From the NCBI GenBank assembly GCA_025330725.1, contig JAIWND010000005.1, positions 806,001 to 870,000 of the forward strand: a DNA stretch of 64,000 bases, written 5' to 3'. A program made the position numbers and the translations under genes. This stretch comes from Chlamydoabsidia padenii. Lineage: Eukaryota > Mucoromycota > Mucoromycetes > Mucorales > Cunninghamellaceae. Of the stretch, positions 45,799-58,244 are shown piece after piece. The notes below the pieces were generated by a model. That model did no database searches. It was not told where the DNA came from and saw only the letters and a list, made by a program, of their open reading frames with translations. Each line of letters begins with the position of its first letter. Positions within the stretch are counted from its first letter, which is position 1.

Positions 45799-48700
45799 CT
45801 ATATTAATTTGGTATAACTAGGAGGAGCATATCGTCGTCGGATAAACTTGACAATGTATAATGGCAAGCTACTGACACCTGTGATGACAGCCACTTTCCA
45901 CACAAACCGACTTGTCAAAATGAAGGTCATGTCTATAATAAAGAAATTCAGGTTAGTTCAAGTTTCATTCATGATTACCCTTTGTCTACTTACCAAAATA
46001 GGTTGGGAGTAGCCACATTGATGCAATATATATAAGCATGGTGAGTATTTCTGCAATGATCATGATCCGGTGCCTGATTGGGAGAAAAAAAAAGTGTCAT
46101 AGTCAGTATCCCTTCCATTGTCATCTTCAATACTTACCAGGTGTTGATTTCCAAAGCTACCATCAAAAGTTCGTTCAAGATAAGTGCCGTAAATGAGATG
46201 GACACTATATGAATAAATTCATCTTCGAATAGTAGGATAGATAGTACCATGATTGCACCACCTAAGAAAAAACCAGATACAAGTATTTTAGACATTGTAT
46301 TCTGCCTTTTTTTTTTCGTATGTGTTTCTTACCTTGGTAAACGCTGATCAGTAGCCATGTAAAGAAGGTTCTGTAAGAGAGTGACCGCCCTTTTGTAAGA
46401 TCCTTGTAAAGTTCAGGGTACAAAAGCGCAATGTCTTCATTAACATCTTGATCCAAAACAAGAGAGAATACAGGAGCCATCGTGTAGAGCGTAGCATACC
46501 TAGGACAATACAAAATCAAAATAAAAAAAAAATAAAAAAAAGATGTTTAGTCAACAACATATCATTGTTTTTCATGCATCCAACTTACCCTACAATAAGC
46601 ATGCCTTGATACAACGCAATAGGTGCAAAATAAAACATTGCTGAAAAGACAGCTTGCATGACAGAGATAATAAGACCCCGGTGGATGACAAATTGGGACA
46701 ACTTTGCAGAGCGCTTGTAGCTATTTCGGCCATGCCACACTATAAAGGTAAGCATAGTATAATCACATTGTATATTAGTCCATCTACTCTATCATTTTTT
46801 CTTCTCTTTTCATTTACAGAGTAGCTTCGTCAAATGACTGAATTGAGTGATCGAGAAGTCAGCCGCCAACGAAGCTTGTTTTCCTTCTTTTCCCACAATA
46901 CCAACACCTATAAGAGTTGAAAGAGTTGGTGAGTAGTCGATCCATACATGTTACATGTGATTGTAGCTTACCAACGTGTGCTGCTTGAATCATACTAACA
47001 TCATTACCACCGTCACCAATGCATAAGACTCGTTTTCCAGTGTAAGATTTGATCAACTTGGTTATATCGGCCTATAGGAGAAGATGAAAAAAAAAAAAAA
47101 AAGTTTGTTAGTCGGGTACAACTGTAGGACCAGAGAGTGTTTATACACATACCTTTTGTGTTGGTGAACATCGACAACATACGACAACAGGCAGCCGGGT
47201 AGCCAATTCTATGAATTCCTCTTGACAACTTTCAAGGCAAAGCTAAGCAAAAAGTATAATGTTGAATGATTAGTTTTTCTTTTCAATTGGATTTCTTGTT
47301 TTACCTGCAACGATTCCCCATCAATCACAAGGCAGCTATCAGTCTTGGATTGTAAAGCATCGATTTCATCCATGGCTTCCATATAAGATTTTACTATAAA
47401 GCGCAAAGAAAGGATTATGAGTTAAAAACCAACTAGTTTCCCATTCTTCAGCCACTTACATTTTGATACTTGATGAATATTCTGATTCCTGGCTACCAAT
47501 TTAGAAGAGACAGCAATGCAAGTCGCCGTTTCAATCTTGTCTCCCGTAAGCATCCAAATCTTCAACCCCGCATTTCGCATTTGTTCCAGAGTATTCTTGA
47601 CACCATCTTGTAGCTTGTCTTCCACACCAGTCAGACCCAAGAGTTCCAAATCCGTTTCCAAGGTTCCTTCCATCACAGCTTGTTTCAGGGCATTACGGTC
47701 GTGCAAAGACACTTCAGCTTCATGGTATCTTGACTTGAATTCTTCGTAAGCTTCTTCGGATAACTTCTTTTTAGCCACCACCAGAGTTCGTAGACCATCT
47801 CTTGCCATATTGCCACATTCTTCATCCAGCCAGTCATTGTATTGGACAATTTGAGCCATTACCGCATCAGCACCCTTTTCGTAAAATATGATTTCCCGAG
47901 TTTGTCGATCCCGAATGATGATCCCCATCCGTTTGGTTTCACTAGTGAATGGGAAGATGTTGAGAATATCAAAGATGATTGTTTCCCCAGTAGCCGCCAC
48001 GCGAAGTTCTATTTTGTTGACATCCCGTGCCACGAGTGCCAGCCCCATGTGTTCGGTCCATTTCACAATAGCCACTTCATCAGGACTTGAAGCTTGATAT
48101 GTTATGTAATTGTCCAGATTGACTACAGGAGTTACCTAGTATTGAATAGTCAAACAGACAGACAAATATCAAGTTATTTTATCGTTTTCTTTTCTTTTCT
48201 TTTTCATTTTTACTTACATTGTGACACAATGCCAAGGCCTGGACAATGTCGCGGACGCGGGAGGCAATGTTTCGGCGACCTTTTCCAGATATACCCACCA
48301 TCCCTACACAAATAATTTCGTGTTAGTCAACAATATAGCTACTTGTTGTAGTAATTTACCTGATTCTTGCTCGAACGAGCTAGCCAAATGAGTTTGAATT
48401 TCATCCATTGTATCCGAGCTATAAGACATAGTACCCATATGTAATTTCTTTAATTCCATGTCTAGGTAGATCGATTAACCAGTAAAAGATCAAGTTAGTC
48501 ATTCTATTTATCAATTTATGCATGATCATTTCAATATTACCATTTTGAGTCAAAGTGCCAGTTTTGTCTGATAACAAGTATTCAATACGTCCGAGTTCTT
48601 CTGGTAATGTGCTTGTCCGTACAATGGTACCTTGAATTTCATCATCTTTTTCAATTTGTCGTCCATACACCGTTTTACCCATATCCAAGTTGACCCGTAA

Positions 48701-50382
48701 GCTGATAGGAATGATCGAAGAGAAGAGGATCAAGAATCGGAATACATATATATACCACAGACCTTGAAATCCATTGAGCCCGACCATTATAATTGATATA
48801 CCGAGTGTGACCAAAAAGAGAATCTATTGAAAAAAAAAAAAAAGTTGATTAGATTAAGAGAATATTATTTTTATCTTGAGAGAGAGAGAGAGAGAGGCTT
48901 ACCTTTGCCAACCGATTGATTTCGATATCTAGCAAGCCAATTTTGGTTTCTGGATGATTTGTGTTCATCACCGCACGAGTATCCTTCCCAGTGTAAATGA
49001 CAAATCCGACCGCCGCTCCTGAAGCCAGCACCGTGTTCATCCACATTGTATTCTCTACACCCAAAGATTCCACCTGTTCCATGCCATTGTCTTCCTTGAT
49101 ATGTGTATACGTGCCTACAAAGTTGTGAATGTCCTTGTCTGGTTTATCCGCTATATAATACAAAAGATATTGAGTTAGATGTCACCCCTATCCGTCTTCT
49201 TTTGCATGATTCTTACCATATATAGAACCACGTACAGTGTGTAGTTCATCGTTTGTTGCTAGTCGTTGTAAGGACGGTACCGCCAGTCTTAGTTTCCAGT
49301 CTGTTTCACCATCCAATTGATCCGTGCGAATAAAGCAAGAACCACTTTCTTCTGTTGTTCGAAGAAGAATCATGTCAGCCGGTATCTAAAAAAAAAAAAA
49401 AAAAAAAAGGAATGTTAGATTCATTTGTTGACAATACATGATAACCACTTGTTTATATATATTACCCGTTGATCCTTTTCAAGTGAAACCAGATCCCCAA
49501 CACGAATTTTTGAGCTTGGTATGCTTTGTAATCCTGTCGATGTCATGCATTGATATAGTTGAGAGTTGGCTTCCTTGTCCCGTTTGTATCGCTGATAGTC
49601 GTCTAAGGCTTCTTTGCTGATCGTCACCAATAGCACAAAGCACAAGGGTCCAAAATAGGTGAATATATAGCCTATAAATCATAATGATTGTCAAATTAAT
49701 AAGTACCCCCCATCTCCCCCGAGTGTTATTTGAGTTTGATGAGACTTACCAATTTTCAGTGCCGGAACAAATTGAGATAGAGCCACCAGCAGGAAGTAAA
49801 GGTTAAAGAAGACAACAAACTATTAAACATAAATTAGAGGATTAGGGACTTTGTTATGTTTATTATATTACTTTTTATGCTTATTACCTGTTCAAAGAGG
49901 ACAATTGGAATAAACGTTATAATGTTGTATTTTTGGTTGACGGCAGTATTGGGTGCAAACTTCTTTTTGAATTTATCTATGGTGAAGAAGAAGAGATAGA
50001 TTAGTTAAATACTTTTTGTAATGTAGGGTACTGTGCATCGTTTGCTTTTTTACCATCAGCATGTAGGGGGAGTGTTCTTGGCTTGTAGGTTCGTTTCGGC
50101 CTTAAGGATAGCCAAGAGAATGGTTGTCTTTGTGTTTTTCCGCCCCCTCTAGTTTGTTGTCGTTGTCGGAGAGAGGAATCCTATGAATATACAAGGAAGC
50201 AAATGAGTTCAAGCAGTTGGGGTTATTAGCATCAATGGTAATCAACTTACACCTAGTTCTTCATCTATGAGCGGATCTTCATCGCTGTGTATAGAATCAG
50301 ACGTTCGTATTTTTCTACTACCGGACCTATTGGTAAAAGGCATGAGTCTTTGTAAAGCAATTGGTCTAGTATCCCTTGGCAT
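45799..50382 (-). CDS. NEO1: P4-type ATPase phospholipid flippase, Neo1/ATP9-like
   Basis: Twenty exons (complement) run 50251-50382, 50054-50180, 49888-49976, 49750-49819, 49466-49671, 49217-49385, 48903-49150, 48541-48823, 48360-48461, 48218-48303, 47460-48135, 47305-47393, 47153-47242, 46972-47071, 46818-46907, 46589-46739, 46333-46499, 46138-46261, 45994-46073, 45799-45932. They sum to 3213 nt, 1070 residues, in phase throughout. P-type motifs: DGETDWK (A-domain), [12 protein letters not shown] (phosphorylated Asp), [27 protein letters not shown] and [17 protein letters not shown]4 has PISLRVNL. The short length and DGETDWK favour the Neo1/ATP9 class, which acts in Golgi/endosome without a Cdc50 partner. 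Exon 1 uses the second of two overlapping donors (GGTGTAAG) to keep phase. Confidence 0.95.
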
Positions 50383-50611
50383 GAGTATCCAAAGTGTATA
50401 AATGTATTAATGTAAGGTAATAATGTTGTCGAGTGTAAAAAGTAGAAGAAGAAGAAGAAAGAAAGAAAAAAAAAAACGAGACAAGTTCATATATTTAAAG
50501 GCCGACATAAGACCTGTTGGTAGTTTATTGGATGGGATGATATAACAAGAGTGAGTGAATTATGGCTAACACTAAAAGTTAACAGTGATGATTATAATAA
50601 AATGAAGGGGA
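50383..50611. other. Flippase leader and 3' end of ketoreductase gene
   Basis: C/T-rich on the minus strand (about 50440-50478) before the flippase ATG. TTTAAAGGCCGA near 50491 is only a weak motif resemblance. Confidence 0.4.
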
Positions 50612-51922
50612 TTAGTTGTTCTTGTGAGCAGCAGCAGCTTCACGTTCACGTTTACGTAAAGCCCTCTTGCGGATGTCCTTTTGGATACCTATACAAAAAA
50701 AAGGAAGAGTGAGTGAGATTAACATGATCAACAATCCAGGTGAATATTATCGTTACTTACTATCATTATAATTGACCCAGAAAGTGTTACTAAAGACATT
50801 GTTGATAATCCAGTTGACGAGACCATGAGTGTGATAAGGAGTAGAGGTAAAAGGCACATTGGCACCACAAGACAAGCCGATCTTGGACAAGACAGAGGCA
50901 ACGTAAGGTTTCGCCAGAGGGATCAAAAGATTAGGCTTGCGGATCTTACTCATGGCAGAGACCACAAAGTAAGTGTTTACATGTTCCACCACGATTCCAT
51001 CTGACTTGAGTTCAGTACCGAGGGCTTGAGACCATGTGGACAAAAATGCCTTACCAGCAGAGTATACAGACAAGTAAGGAGTAGCCACCAAACCAGCAAA
51101 GGAGCCCAAGTTCAAGATCAATCCACGACGCTTTTCGCGCATTTGAGGTAATACAAGCTTGGTCATCTTCATGGCACCTTTCACGTTTACTTCGATAATG
51201 TCGTTGATCACTTTATCGTCTTCTTCAGCAAAAGGTGTGGGGATATCGTGATTGGTACCCACGTTGTTGACAAGTACACCCACATCCAAACTTGATAATA
51301 TTTGACCAAGTTGAGCAAAGTCCTGAGCATCACCTTTAGTAAAGTCCATGGCAAAGATCTTGGTTTTTACATTGTATTCATTTACTGTAAGGAGAGTAAA
51401 GTAAGTGTCCAATCCTACCTTCCTTCTCCTTTTTTTTATTTTATTATTATAGTAAAAGTACTTACCAATTTCACTGGCGGCAGCTTCGAGTTTAGAAGCA
51501 GTACGAGATACGAGAAGGATGTTGAACTTGTTTTTGGCGAGTTGCTTGGCGAATTCCTTTCCAATACCATCAGTAGCACCAGTAACAACTATGTATTGAG
51601 TACAGGTGTAAAAAGTTGACAACATTAGTAAAAGATACCCCTTTATCATATTTCTTTTCTTTATAAAACATACCAGCCCAAGCACCCTGATCAGTACCAA
51701 ACTGTTTAAGCTATTAATAAAAAAGTAAAGACCGTTAGTCAGTTTAAGATAAGTTTCACCCACGGCTATTCTTTTCTTCCATACAGAGATTCCTTTCAAA
51801 ACGTACACATCGAGTAACATTTTGACAAAAGACGCAATTTTATAAGTACCATAAAAGAGACCAACCAAAGCAAAGGCTGAAGTGGCAGCGAGAAGTTTAG
51901 AGTCCTTAGCGATGATGTCCAT
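50612..51922 (-). CDS. Very-long-chain 3-oxoacyl-CoA reductase (KAR / Ifa38-like)
   Basis: Five exons, complement of 51785-51922, 51674-51710, 51466-51588, 50761-51384 and 50612-50688, give 999 nt, 332 residues. It is the ketoreductase step of fatty-acid elongation at the ER. An N-terminal membrane helix (residues ~10-40) is followed by FGTDQGAWAVVTGATDGIGKEFA (cofactor loop TGATDGIG). NNVG, the NLGS serine and the catalytic YSAGK follow. The C-terminus is lysine/arginine-rich (KRALRKRERE), which suits ER retention. Length matches yeast Ifa38/YBR159W and human HSD17B12. ATTCAAATTCCG lies ~70 bp upstream of the start. Confidence 0.94.
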
Positions 51923-52372
51923 TTGTGATAGCAAAGGAAGAGAAAGAAGGGTGAGGAAAAAACAAAACAACGCCCGATACTTAAGATCCGATATTCAAAT
52001 TCCGACAGACCCTGCCCATTTCATGCCCTGAATGTAATACCAAGTGCACACACCGATAACCCAATTGTTGAGTAGATGATGCTTTACTATCATTTTCAGC
52101 ATTTTGACATGCTCATCTTGATGAAGCTCCTGCTTGTTTTCAAAAGATATGAGAAGATTTTTTGATGGGATAGATTCTTTCCTGTCTTCCATTGAAAACC
52201 TTTTCATAGAGATACCCTGCTCCTATTAGTTAATATACGTACCTGAATTGATCAGGGATTGTAATAAATCCTAATTTAGCAGCAATCCACTTTACAAAGA
52301 CGTAAAACCACAACTATTTACCGGCAATACAATTATAGTAGATACAAATAGACGATCTTTATTATCGTATCA

Positions 52373-52405
<33 letters not shown>

Positions 52406-52431
52406 CTACTAATGTTATACTATGGGAGCCA
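51923..52431. other. Intergenic region upstream of ketoreductase
   Basis: C/T-rich leader (minus strand) next to the ATG, ATTCAAATTCCG at 51992-52003, and an (AT)n microsatellite at about 52379-52405. No supported gene; the frame at 51995-52207 is not believed. Confidence 0.5.
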
Positions 52432-53763
52432 TCATTCGTTTGCAGCACCACTAGCCCTCCATTCACCCAAGATGAGTCCAATAATTTCATCCATACCGAC
52501 ACCGTTTTTGACTTGACCAAATACTGTAGGTCCATTTCCCCTGTTTGATCATGAAGATTTAAAAAAAACTGATTAATTGCTTATTCTTTTCTTCTTCTTC
52601 TTCTTTTTTCCTCTAGTTCTCTTACCGCATCTTTTTGGCGTCCCGAGCCATGACATCCAGATCAGCACCCACGATTTCGGCCAAGTCAGTTTTGTTGATC
52701 ACCAGCAAGTCACTTTGAGTAATACCAGGTCCTATACAGAAGATGCATTGATGAATAACAGATACAATCGCCTCCCCCCTTTTTTTTGTTGGATACTTAC
52801 CTCCTTTACGAGGTACTTTGTCTCCACCAGCAACATCAATCACATAGATGATATAATCAGCTACATAAAAATAAAAAGGGTTAGATCATAAGTAGTAAGC
52901 ATGTTTAATGGTATCTTACCCAGTTCCCGGCTAGTAGTAAGTAAAATTAAAAGATTAACGTTAGTACTAAAACTTCAACTTTAATATCACTTTTACCTAT
53001 AATTAGCAGCAAGATTATCACCACCCGATTCAATCAAAAGAAGCTGGGTATCAAACTTGGCGTGTAGGATTTCGAGAGCATTCATATTGGCAGACACATC
53101 TTCCCTATTGGTATACATCCCCCAAATAAAGAGAGAGCCCCCTAGTCAGTGACAACAACAATATTTTATATCATAGTTCTTGTGAGCCTTACCGAATGGC
53201 CTATAAAAAGTAATAAAAGAAGAAAACAATTAGTACAGTGTTGGGAATAGGGGGGGGGGATGAAATCGCGTGTCACTTACAGCATGGGGACAACCACCAG
53301 TTTCAATGGCAGCAATTCGGTCTTCAGGTAAAGCCTTGTTTCGCACCAAGAATTCAGTATCTTCTTTGGTAAAGATATCGTTGGTCACAGCCGCAATAGA
53401 GTACTTGTCCCGGAGTCGTTGACACAACGCCAACATGAGTGCTGTTTTACCAGAACCTACAGGTCTATTGAAAAAAAAAAAAAAAAGTTAGCAGTGTCAT
53501 CCGGCTTTTTTCTTCTTCTTGTCTTCTTCAACTTACCCACCGATTCCCACAGTAAAAGCACGTTCGGACCAATCGCGGTTCAAGTATTCTGCTTTAGGAC
53601 GTTCTTCATAGTGGCCAGGATGATCGAGGTCTTCGTGGGTATGGCCATGTCCGTGGGTATGGTCGTGAGAATGGCTATGACTGTGGTGGTCATGAGTAGG
53701 AGGAGCAGCAGACGGCTGACTGATGATTTTATTTTCGAACCGGCAACAGGAGCAGTCAGACAT
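52432..53763 (-). CDS. ureG: Urease accessory protein UreG (GTPase, nickel insertion)
   Basis: Eight exons, complement of 53537-53763, 53281-53464, 53193-53200, 52997-53104, 52920-52930, 52801-52860, 52626-52731 and 52432-52540, sum to 813 nt, 270 residues. UreG is the SIMIBI GTPase that delivers Ni to apo-urease. Visible: an N-terminal His-rich tail (about 13 His in residues 24-48, a nickel-binding feature of eukaryotic UreG), the P-loop GPVGSGKT, the ETGGCPH metal motif, AAIREDVSAN and [12 protein letters not shown]. The G4 motif NKTDLAE and the C-terminal [14 protein letters not shown] follow. Two exons are very small, 8 nt (A-I-R) and 11 nt (R-E-L). The conserved CPHAAIRED and SRELADY strings need both. 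It is divergent from the urease gene. Confidence 0.96.
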
Positions 53764-54321
53764 GATTGGGTGAATGGAATAAAAGGAAAAGAAGCAAGGG
53801 AAAGAAAAAGTCGGAGGGGCGGATGATAAGCGACTCCCTCCAAATCGGGATTTGAAAAAAATAACGAGGAACCGTTTGATGCCGCGGTATAATTTTCCCT
53901 TATCTTTATGACACTTTAGGGAAAAAAGGATAACCCCGCAAGAAAATGAAAGGGAATACATTCCGAACAATAGGATTTCATTGGTTCATTAGCGTAAAGA
54001 TGTTTCCAACACAATATGAAGACTTGCTTTTTTGGTTGAAAGACTTTTTTTTTTCCCAGCCAGTTGAAGCTAATGTCTTTTGCCGCGAACAGAATTTATT
54101 TTAATATATCATTTTCCAATAAAAGAAGTAAAAGAGAGGGTATAATACATTCAGCACAGACGATGCAAGTAGTACATATGACAGACGACCTCGGAAGGGC
54201 TCTAGTGTAGTAAATGATTTGACGCCTAGATATTTAAATCCCGCTGATAAGAACTGACTTTCAAAATATTCTATATCACACATAGATTTACCTTCGATTG
54301 TATTTCCTTCTCTTTCTTTTC

Positions 54322-54368
<47 letters not shown>

Positions 54369-54404
54369 TTATCCCCTCAGCATACATCTCTATTGACAAG
54401 AATC
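53764..54404. promoter_or_regulatory. Divergent promoter ureG / urease with a motif copy near each start
   Basis: 641 bp between start codons. TCGGGATTTGAAAAA (53845-53859) lies ~82 bp from the ureG ATG, and TTTAAATCCCGC (54233-54244) lies ~161 bp from the urease ATG. In each case the TT(T/C)AAATCCCG strand reads in the direction of transcription. A T-run of 38 (54326-54363) sits in the urease leader. No GATA cluster was examined statistically. Confidence 0.6.
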
Positions 54405-57400
54405 ATGCGTCTTGTCCCACGTGAGCTTGACAAGTTACTACTCCACCAAGGTAAATAAAACAAAAAACAATGATCTTGTACACACACACAAAAAAAAAAA
54501 AAAAGAAACCATTTTGGCTTTTTCTGTATTGTTCTACTCACCTCCATTTTATTATATATAGTGGGCGTACTTGCTCAAAAACGATTAGCAAGAGGTGTCA
54601 AACTAAACCATACGGAAGCTACTGCTCTTATTGCTTCACAACTATTGGAATTAATGCGGGATGGAGTCTACACTGTGGCACAATTAATGGATATGGGGAA
54701 ACAAATGCTTGGGCGACGACATGTCATGAATGAAGTTTTGGATATATTGGATGAAGTACAGGTGGAAGGTACTTTTCCTGATGGCACATACTTGGTGACG
54801 GTCCATGATCCTATTTGTACTGATAATGGTAACTTGGAATTGGCTCTCTATGGCTCCTTCCTGCCACTCCCTTCTCAAGACTCTTTTGCTTTACCTCCTG
54901 CCAATCGAACAAAACGTGATGCGCCTGGTGCTATTATTGCATTGCCTGGTACTATTGAATTGAATCCTGGACGAAAACGAATCTCATTGACTGTGACGAA
55001 TCATGCTGACCGAGCAGTTCAGGTAAGAACGACCAAAAAAAAAAAAAAAAAAAAAAAAAAGAAGACCAGCGGGGATTGAATTAGTGGGTGGGATCCGAAT
55101 ACCAAAAGAGGTGAAACTATAGAGTTTGGTAGATACAGATCCGAGAAGAGACAAAAAGGAAAAAAGATGGAGAAGAGGAGGTGATTGATAGAAAAAACAA
55201 AACGGATCGGCTAAAAGAAGCTAACCTATACCATTTCCTTTTTCGTCGTATTTTAACAGGTTGGCTCACATTATCACTTTATTGAAGCAAACGCCTCATT
55301 ACACTTCAACCGTGCTTTGGCTTATGGTATGCGATTGGACATTCCTGCTGGCTCCGCTGTCCGTTTTGAGCCGGGCGATTTCAAAACGGTAACTCTGGTG
55401 GAAATCGGTGGAAACAAGGTGATCACGGGTGGAAACAACCTTGCGTCGGGTCCTCTGGATCTAATCAACTTGCCTGGGATCATAGAAAACCTCGTCCTAA
55501 AGGGATTCATGCATGACGCCAACACGCCTCTTTTACCCAACGCGCCTCCTTATACTTTGGACCGGGAATACTATGTCGATCATTTTGGACCAACAACAGG
55601 TGACATGATACGTTTGGGTGACACTGATCTTTGGGCACGAATCGAAAAGGATTACACAGTTTATGGCGATGAATGCAAATTTGGTGGTGGAAAAGTGCTA
55701 CGGGAAGGAATGGGTCAAGCGACTCATGCTTGTGATGATGATGTCTTGGATCTGGTCATTACAAATGCTGTCATCTTTGATTATACTGGAATCTACAAGG
55801 CCGATATTGGTGTCAAACGTGGAATCATTGTCGGGATCGGGAAGGCTGGTAACCCTGATGTGATGGACGATGTCACTCCTGGTATGGTGGTTGGTGCAAG
55901 TACAGAAGCTTTTGCTGGCGAAGGCAAGATATTCACTGCAGGTGCTATTGATTCTCATGTCCACTACATCTGTCCTCAGATCTGTTACGAAGTAAGTTCC
56001 AAAAAAGAAAAAAGAAAAAGGAAGATGACTTTTTGTAATACTCTCTCTCTCTCTCTCTCTCTCTAACAGGCTTTGGCAGGAGGTATCACAACATTAATCG
56101 GCGGTGGAACTGGACCAAACACAGGAACAAATGCAACAACGTGTACCCCTGGCAGGCATCACGTGGAATACATGATGAAAGCAACGGATGATTTCCCCTT
56201 GAACTTTGGATTTACGGGTAAAGGTTGTAGCTCAGGAAAAGAAGAACTTGTCGAACAAATTAAATCTGGCTGCTTGGGATTAAAGGTGCATGAAGATTGG
56301 GGGGCTACTCCTGCCGCCATTGACAACTGCTTACAAGTCTGTGATGAATTGGACGTACAGGTAAATTCAAACCCCGACAAGGAGTCTGCATGAATCTCAT
56401 GTTTTGATTTGTTTTTTAGACCACGATCCACACTGACACACTTAATGAAGCCGGGTTTGTTGAATCGACAATTGCAGCATTTAAAGGAAGGACTATCCAC
56501 ACTTATCATAGCGAAGGTGCTGGTGGAGGTCATGCCCCTGATAGTAAGTCAATCAACGAAAAAGAAAACGAAAAAGCAATGTCTTGATCTAATTATTCCT
56601 TTTTTTAATGATAATAGTTATCAGTGTTTGTGGTGAAAGCAACGTGCTACCATCATCAACCAACCCAACTCGACCTTTTACCTCAAACACCCTCGATGAA
56701 CATGTAGATATGCTTATGGTGTGCCATCATTTATCCAAGACAATCCCTGAAGATGTTGCTTTTGCTGAAAGTCGAATTCGGGCGGAAACCATTGCTGCTG
56801 AAGATGTCTTGCATGATATTGGTGCTATCAGTATGATCAGCTCAGATTGTCAAGCTATGGGTCGTGTAGGTGAAGTGGTATTGCGTACCTGGAAAACGGC
56901 ACACAAGATGAAACTACAACGTGGAAAACTACCGGAAGATGAAGGACATGAAGATGATAACTACAGGATACGTCGATATATTGCAAAGTATTCTATAAAT
57001 GTGTAAGTTAAAATGCAAATAATAATAATAATAATAATAATAATCAGTAACTAAATGATCTTATTACGTATATAGTGCAATAGCTCATGGTATTGGCCAT
57101 TTAGTGGGATCTATCGAGGTTGGTAAAGTGGCAGATCTGGTATGCTATGATCCTGGCTTTTTTGGATCGAAACCTGAAATGGTGATGAAAAGCGGCATAA
57201 TTGCATGGAGCATGATGGGCGACGCAAATGGTTCTATATCGACAACTCAACCTATTGTATTCAAACCAATGTATGGCGCCCAACCTTCCAGTCTGTCCTC
57301 CAGCTGCTTTGTCTTTGTGTCTCAACTATCAGTGGATACTGGTACTGTGGAAAAGTATGGTCTGCGGAAAAAGGTGGCGGCGGTTAAAAACTGTCGAAAG

Positions 57401-57547
57401 ATCAGCAAGAAGGATATGAAGCTGAATGATGCTATGCCTGTTATACGTGTGGACCCTGAAACTTACTCGGTCTCTGCTGATGGAAATCCTTGTATTTGTG
57501 ACCCAGTGGATACTTTGCCTATGACTCAATCTATATACCTCTTCTAG
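54405..57547 (+). CDS. URE1: Urease (single-chain, nickel-dependent)
   Basis: Seven exons (54405-54450, 54562-55022, 55260-55991, 56070-56360, 56420-56543, 56618-57002, 57076-57547) give 2511 nt, 836 residues, the normal size of fused gamma-beta-alpha fungal and plant ureases. It hydrolyses urea to ammonia and CO2 in the cytosol. The gamma-like domain ([21 protein letters not shown]) is followed by beta ([10 protein letters not shown]) and alpha parts. The alpha part has nickel ligands in DSHVHYICP, the carbamylated Lys in GLKVHEDWG, the [11 protein letters not shown]is, and [15 protein letters not shown]. The flap Cys region (MVCHHL) follows. Introns 2 and 4 carry motif copies (GCGGGGATTGAATT, ATTCAAACCCCG). 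It is a partner of the adjacent ureG. Confidence 0.98.
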
Positions 57548-58086
57548 TTTTTACATCCCCCCCATCATATTACATATTACTAGCTATTGATCATTTATTA
57601 TTTTTACCATCACCATACTTTGTAATTCTAGTTGTTTATACTTTAACCTTCCTTCTTTTTGCCCTCATTCTCTTCTCTTACTGTATTCGGGCTGAACCGG
57701 GTACTTTAACACCTTCAATTTAATAAACATTCATATTTTATTTGGATCACATATTACTTTTTTTTTGTACAATGCAGGCGGGGTTTTAACTGTTTGACAA
57801 TGAAAAGGCGCTTTATGGATTTCACCCCCCATTTAAAATACCATCAGATTTTGGAAGAACAAGTAGTTAACAAATATGAGGTCAAATATATTAAAAGTTT
57901 AATCATCATTGTGTGTTTGTTTTGAACGTGTATGGTAGATTATCCACAGGAACGAGCATTTCCCATCGTTTTTAAATCCCGCCACGAGTTTATCAATCTT
58001 TTTTTTTTTTCTTTCTTCTTTTTTCTTTTTTCTTTTTATCTTTCTCTCTTCCTTTCTTGTTTCCAAAGAACGTTTGCCTTCTTTTT
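57548..58086. promoter_or_regulatory. Urease 3' end and promoter-like region
   Basis: AATAAA near 57722. GGCGGGGTTTTAACT (57778-57792) and TTTTAAATCCCGCC (about 57969-57982) are two motif copies. The second is followed by a strong C/T-rich tract (58000-58080), the usual prelude to a start codon here, and an ATG at 58087. Confidence 0.5.
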
Positions 58087-58244
58087 ATGGTAGGAGATCG
58101 CTTTTCCATTTACTTTTTATCACCCGTAATGTAAGTTGCCTAAATCCAACTAACGATGCAACAACATAAACTAATTCCATCCTTTTGATTCTTTTTAGGC
58201 TTCTCTATCTTGTCCAAGAAGAACTCACTGGTGATCAATCGTGA
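58087..58244 (+). CDS. Candidate spliced micro-ORF (29 residues)
   Basis: An ATG at 58087 follows a motif copy (105 bp upstream) and a long C/T leader. Exon 58087-58130 ends at a perfect donor GTAAGT. The intron (58131-58198) has CTAAC and CTAAT and a T-rich tract before TTTTTAG. Exon 58199-58244 continues the frame to TGA (start MVGDRFSIYFLSP, then LLYLVQEE). The peptide is partly hydrophobic and I do not recognise it. It could also be the 5' part of a longer or noncoding transcript, since further splice-like sites follow (about 58277 and 58371). Promoter architecture is the main support. Confidence 0.3.
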
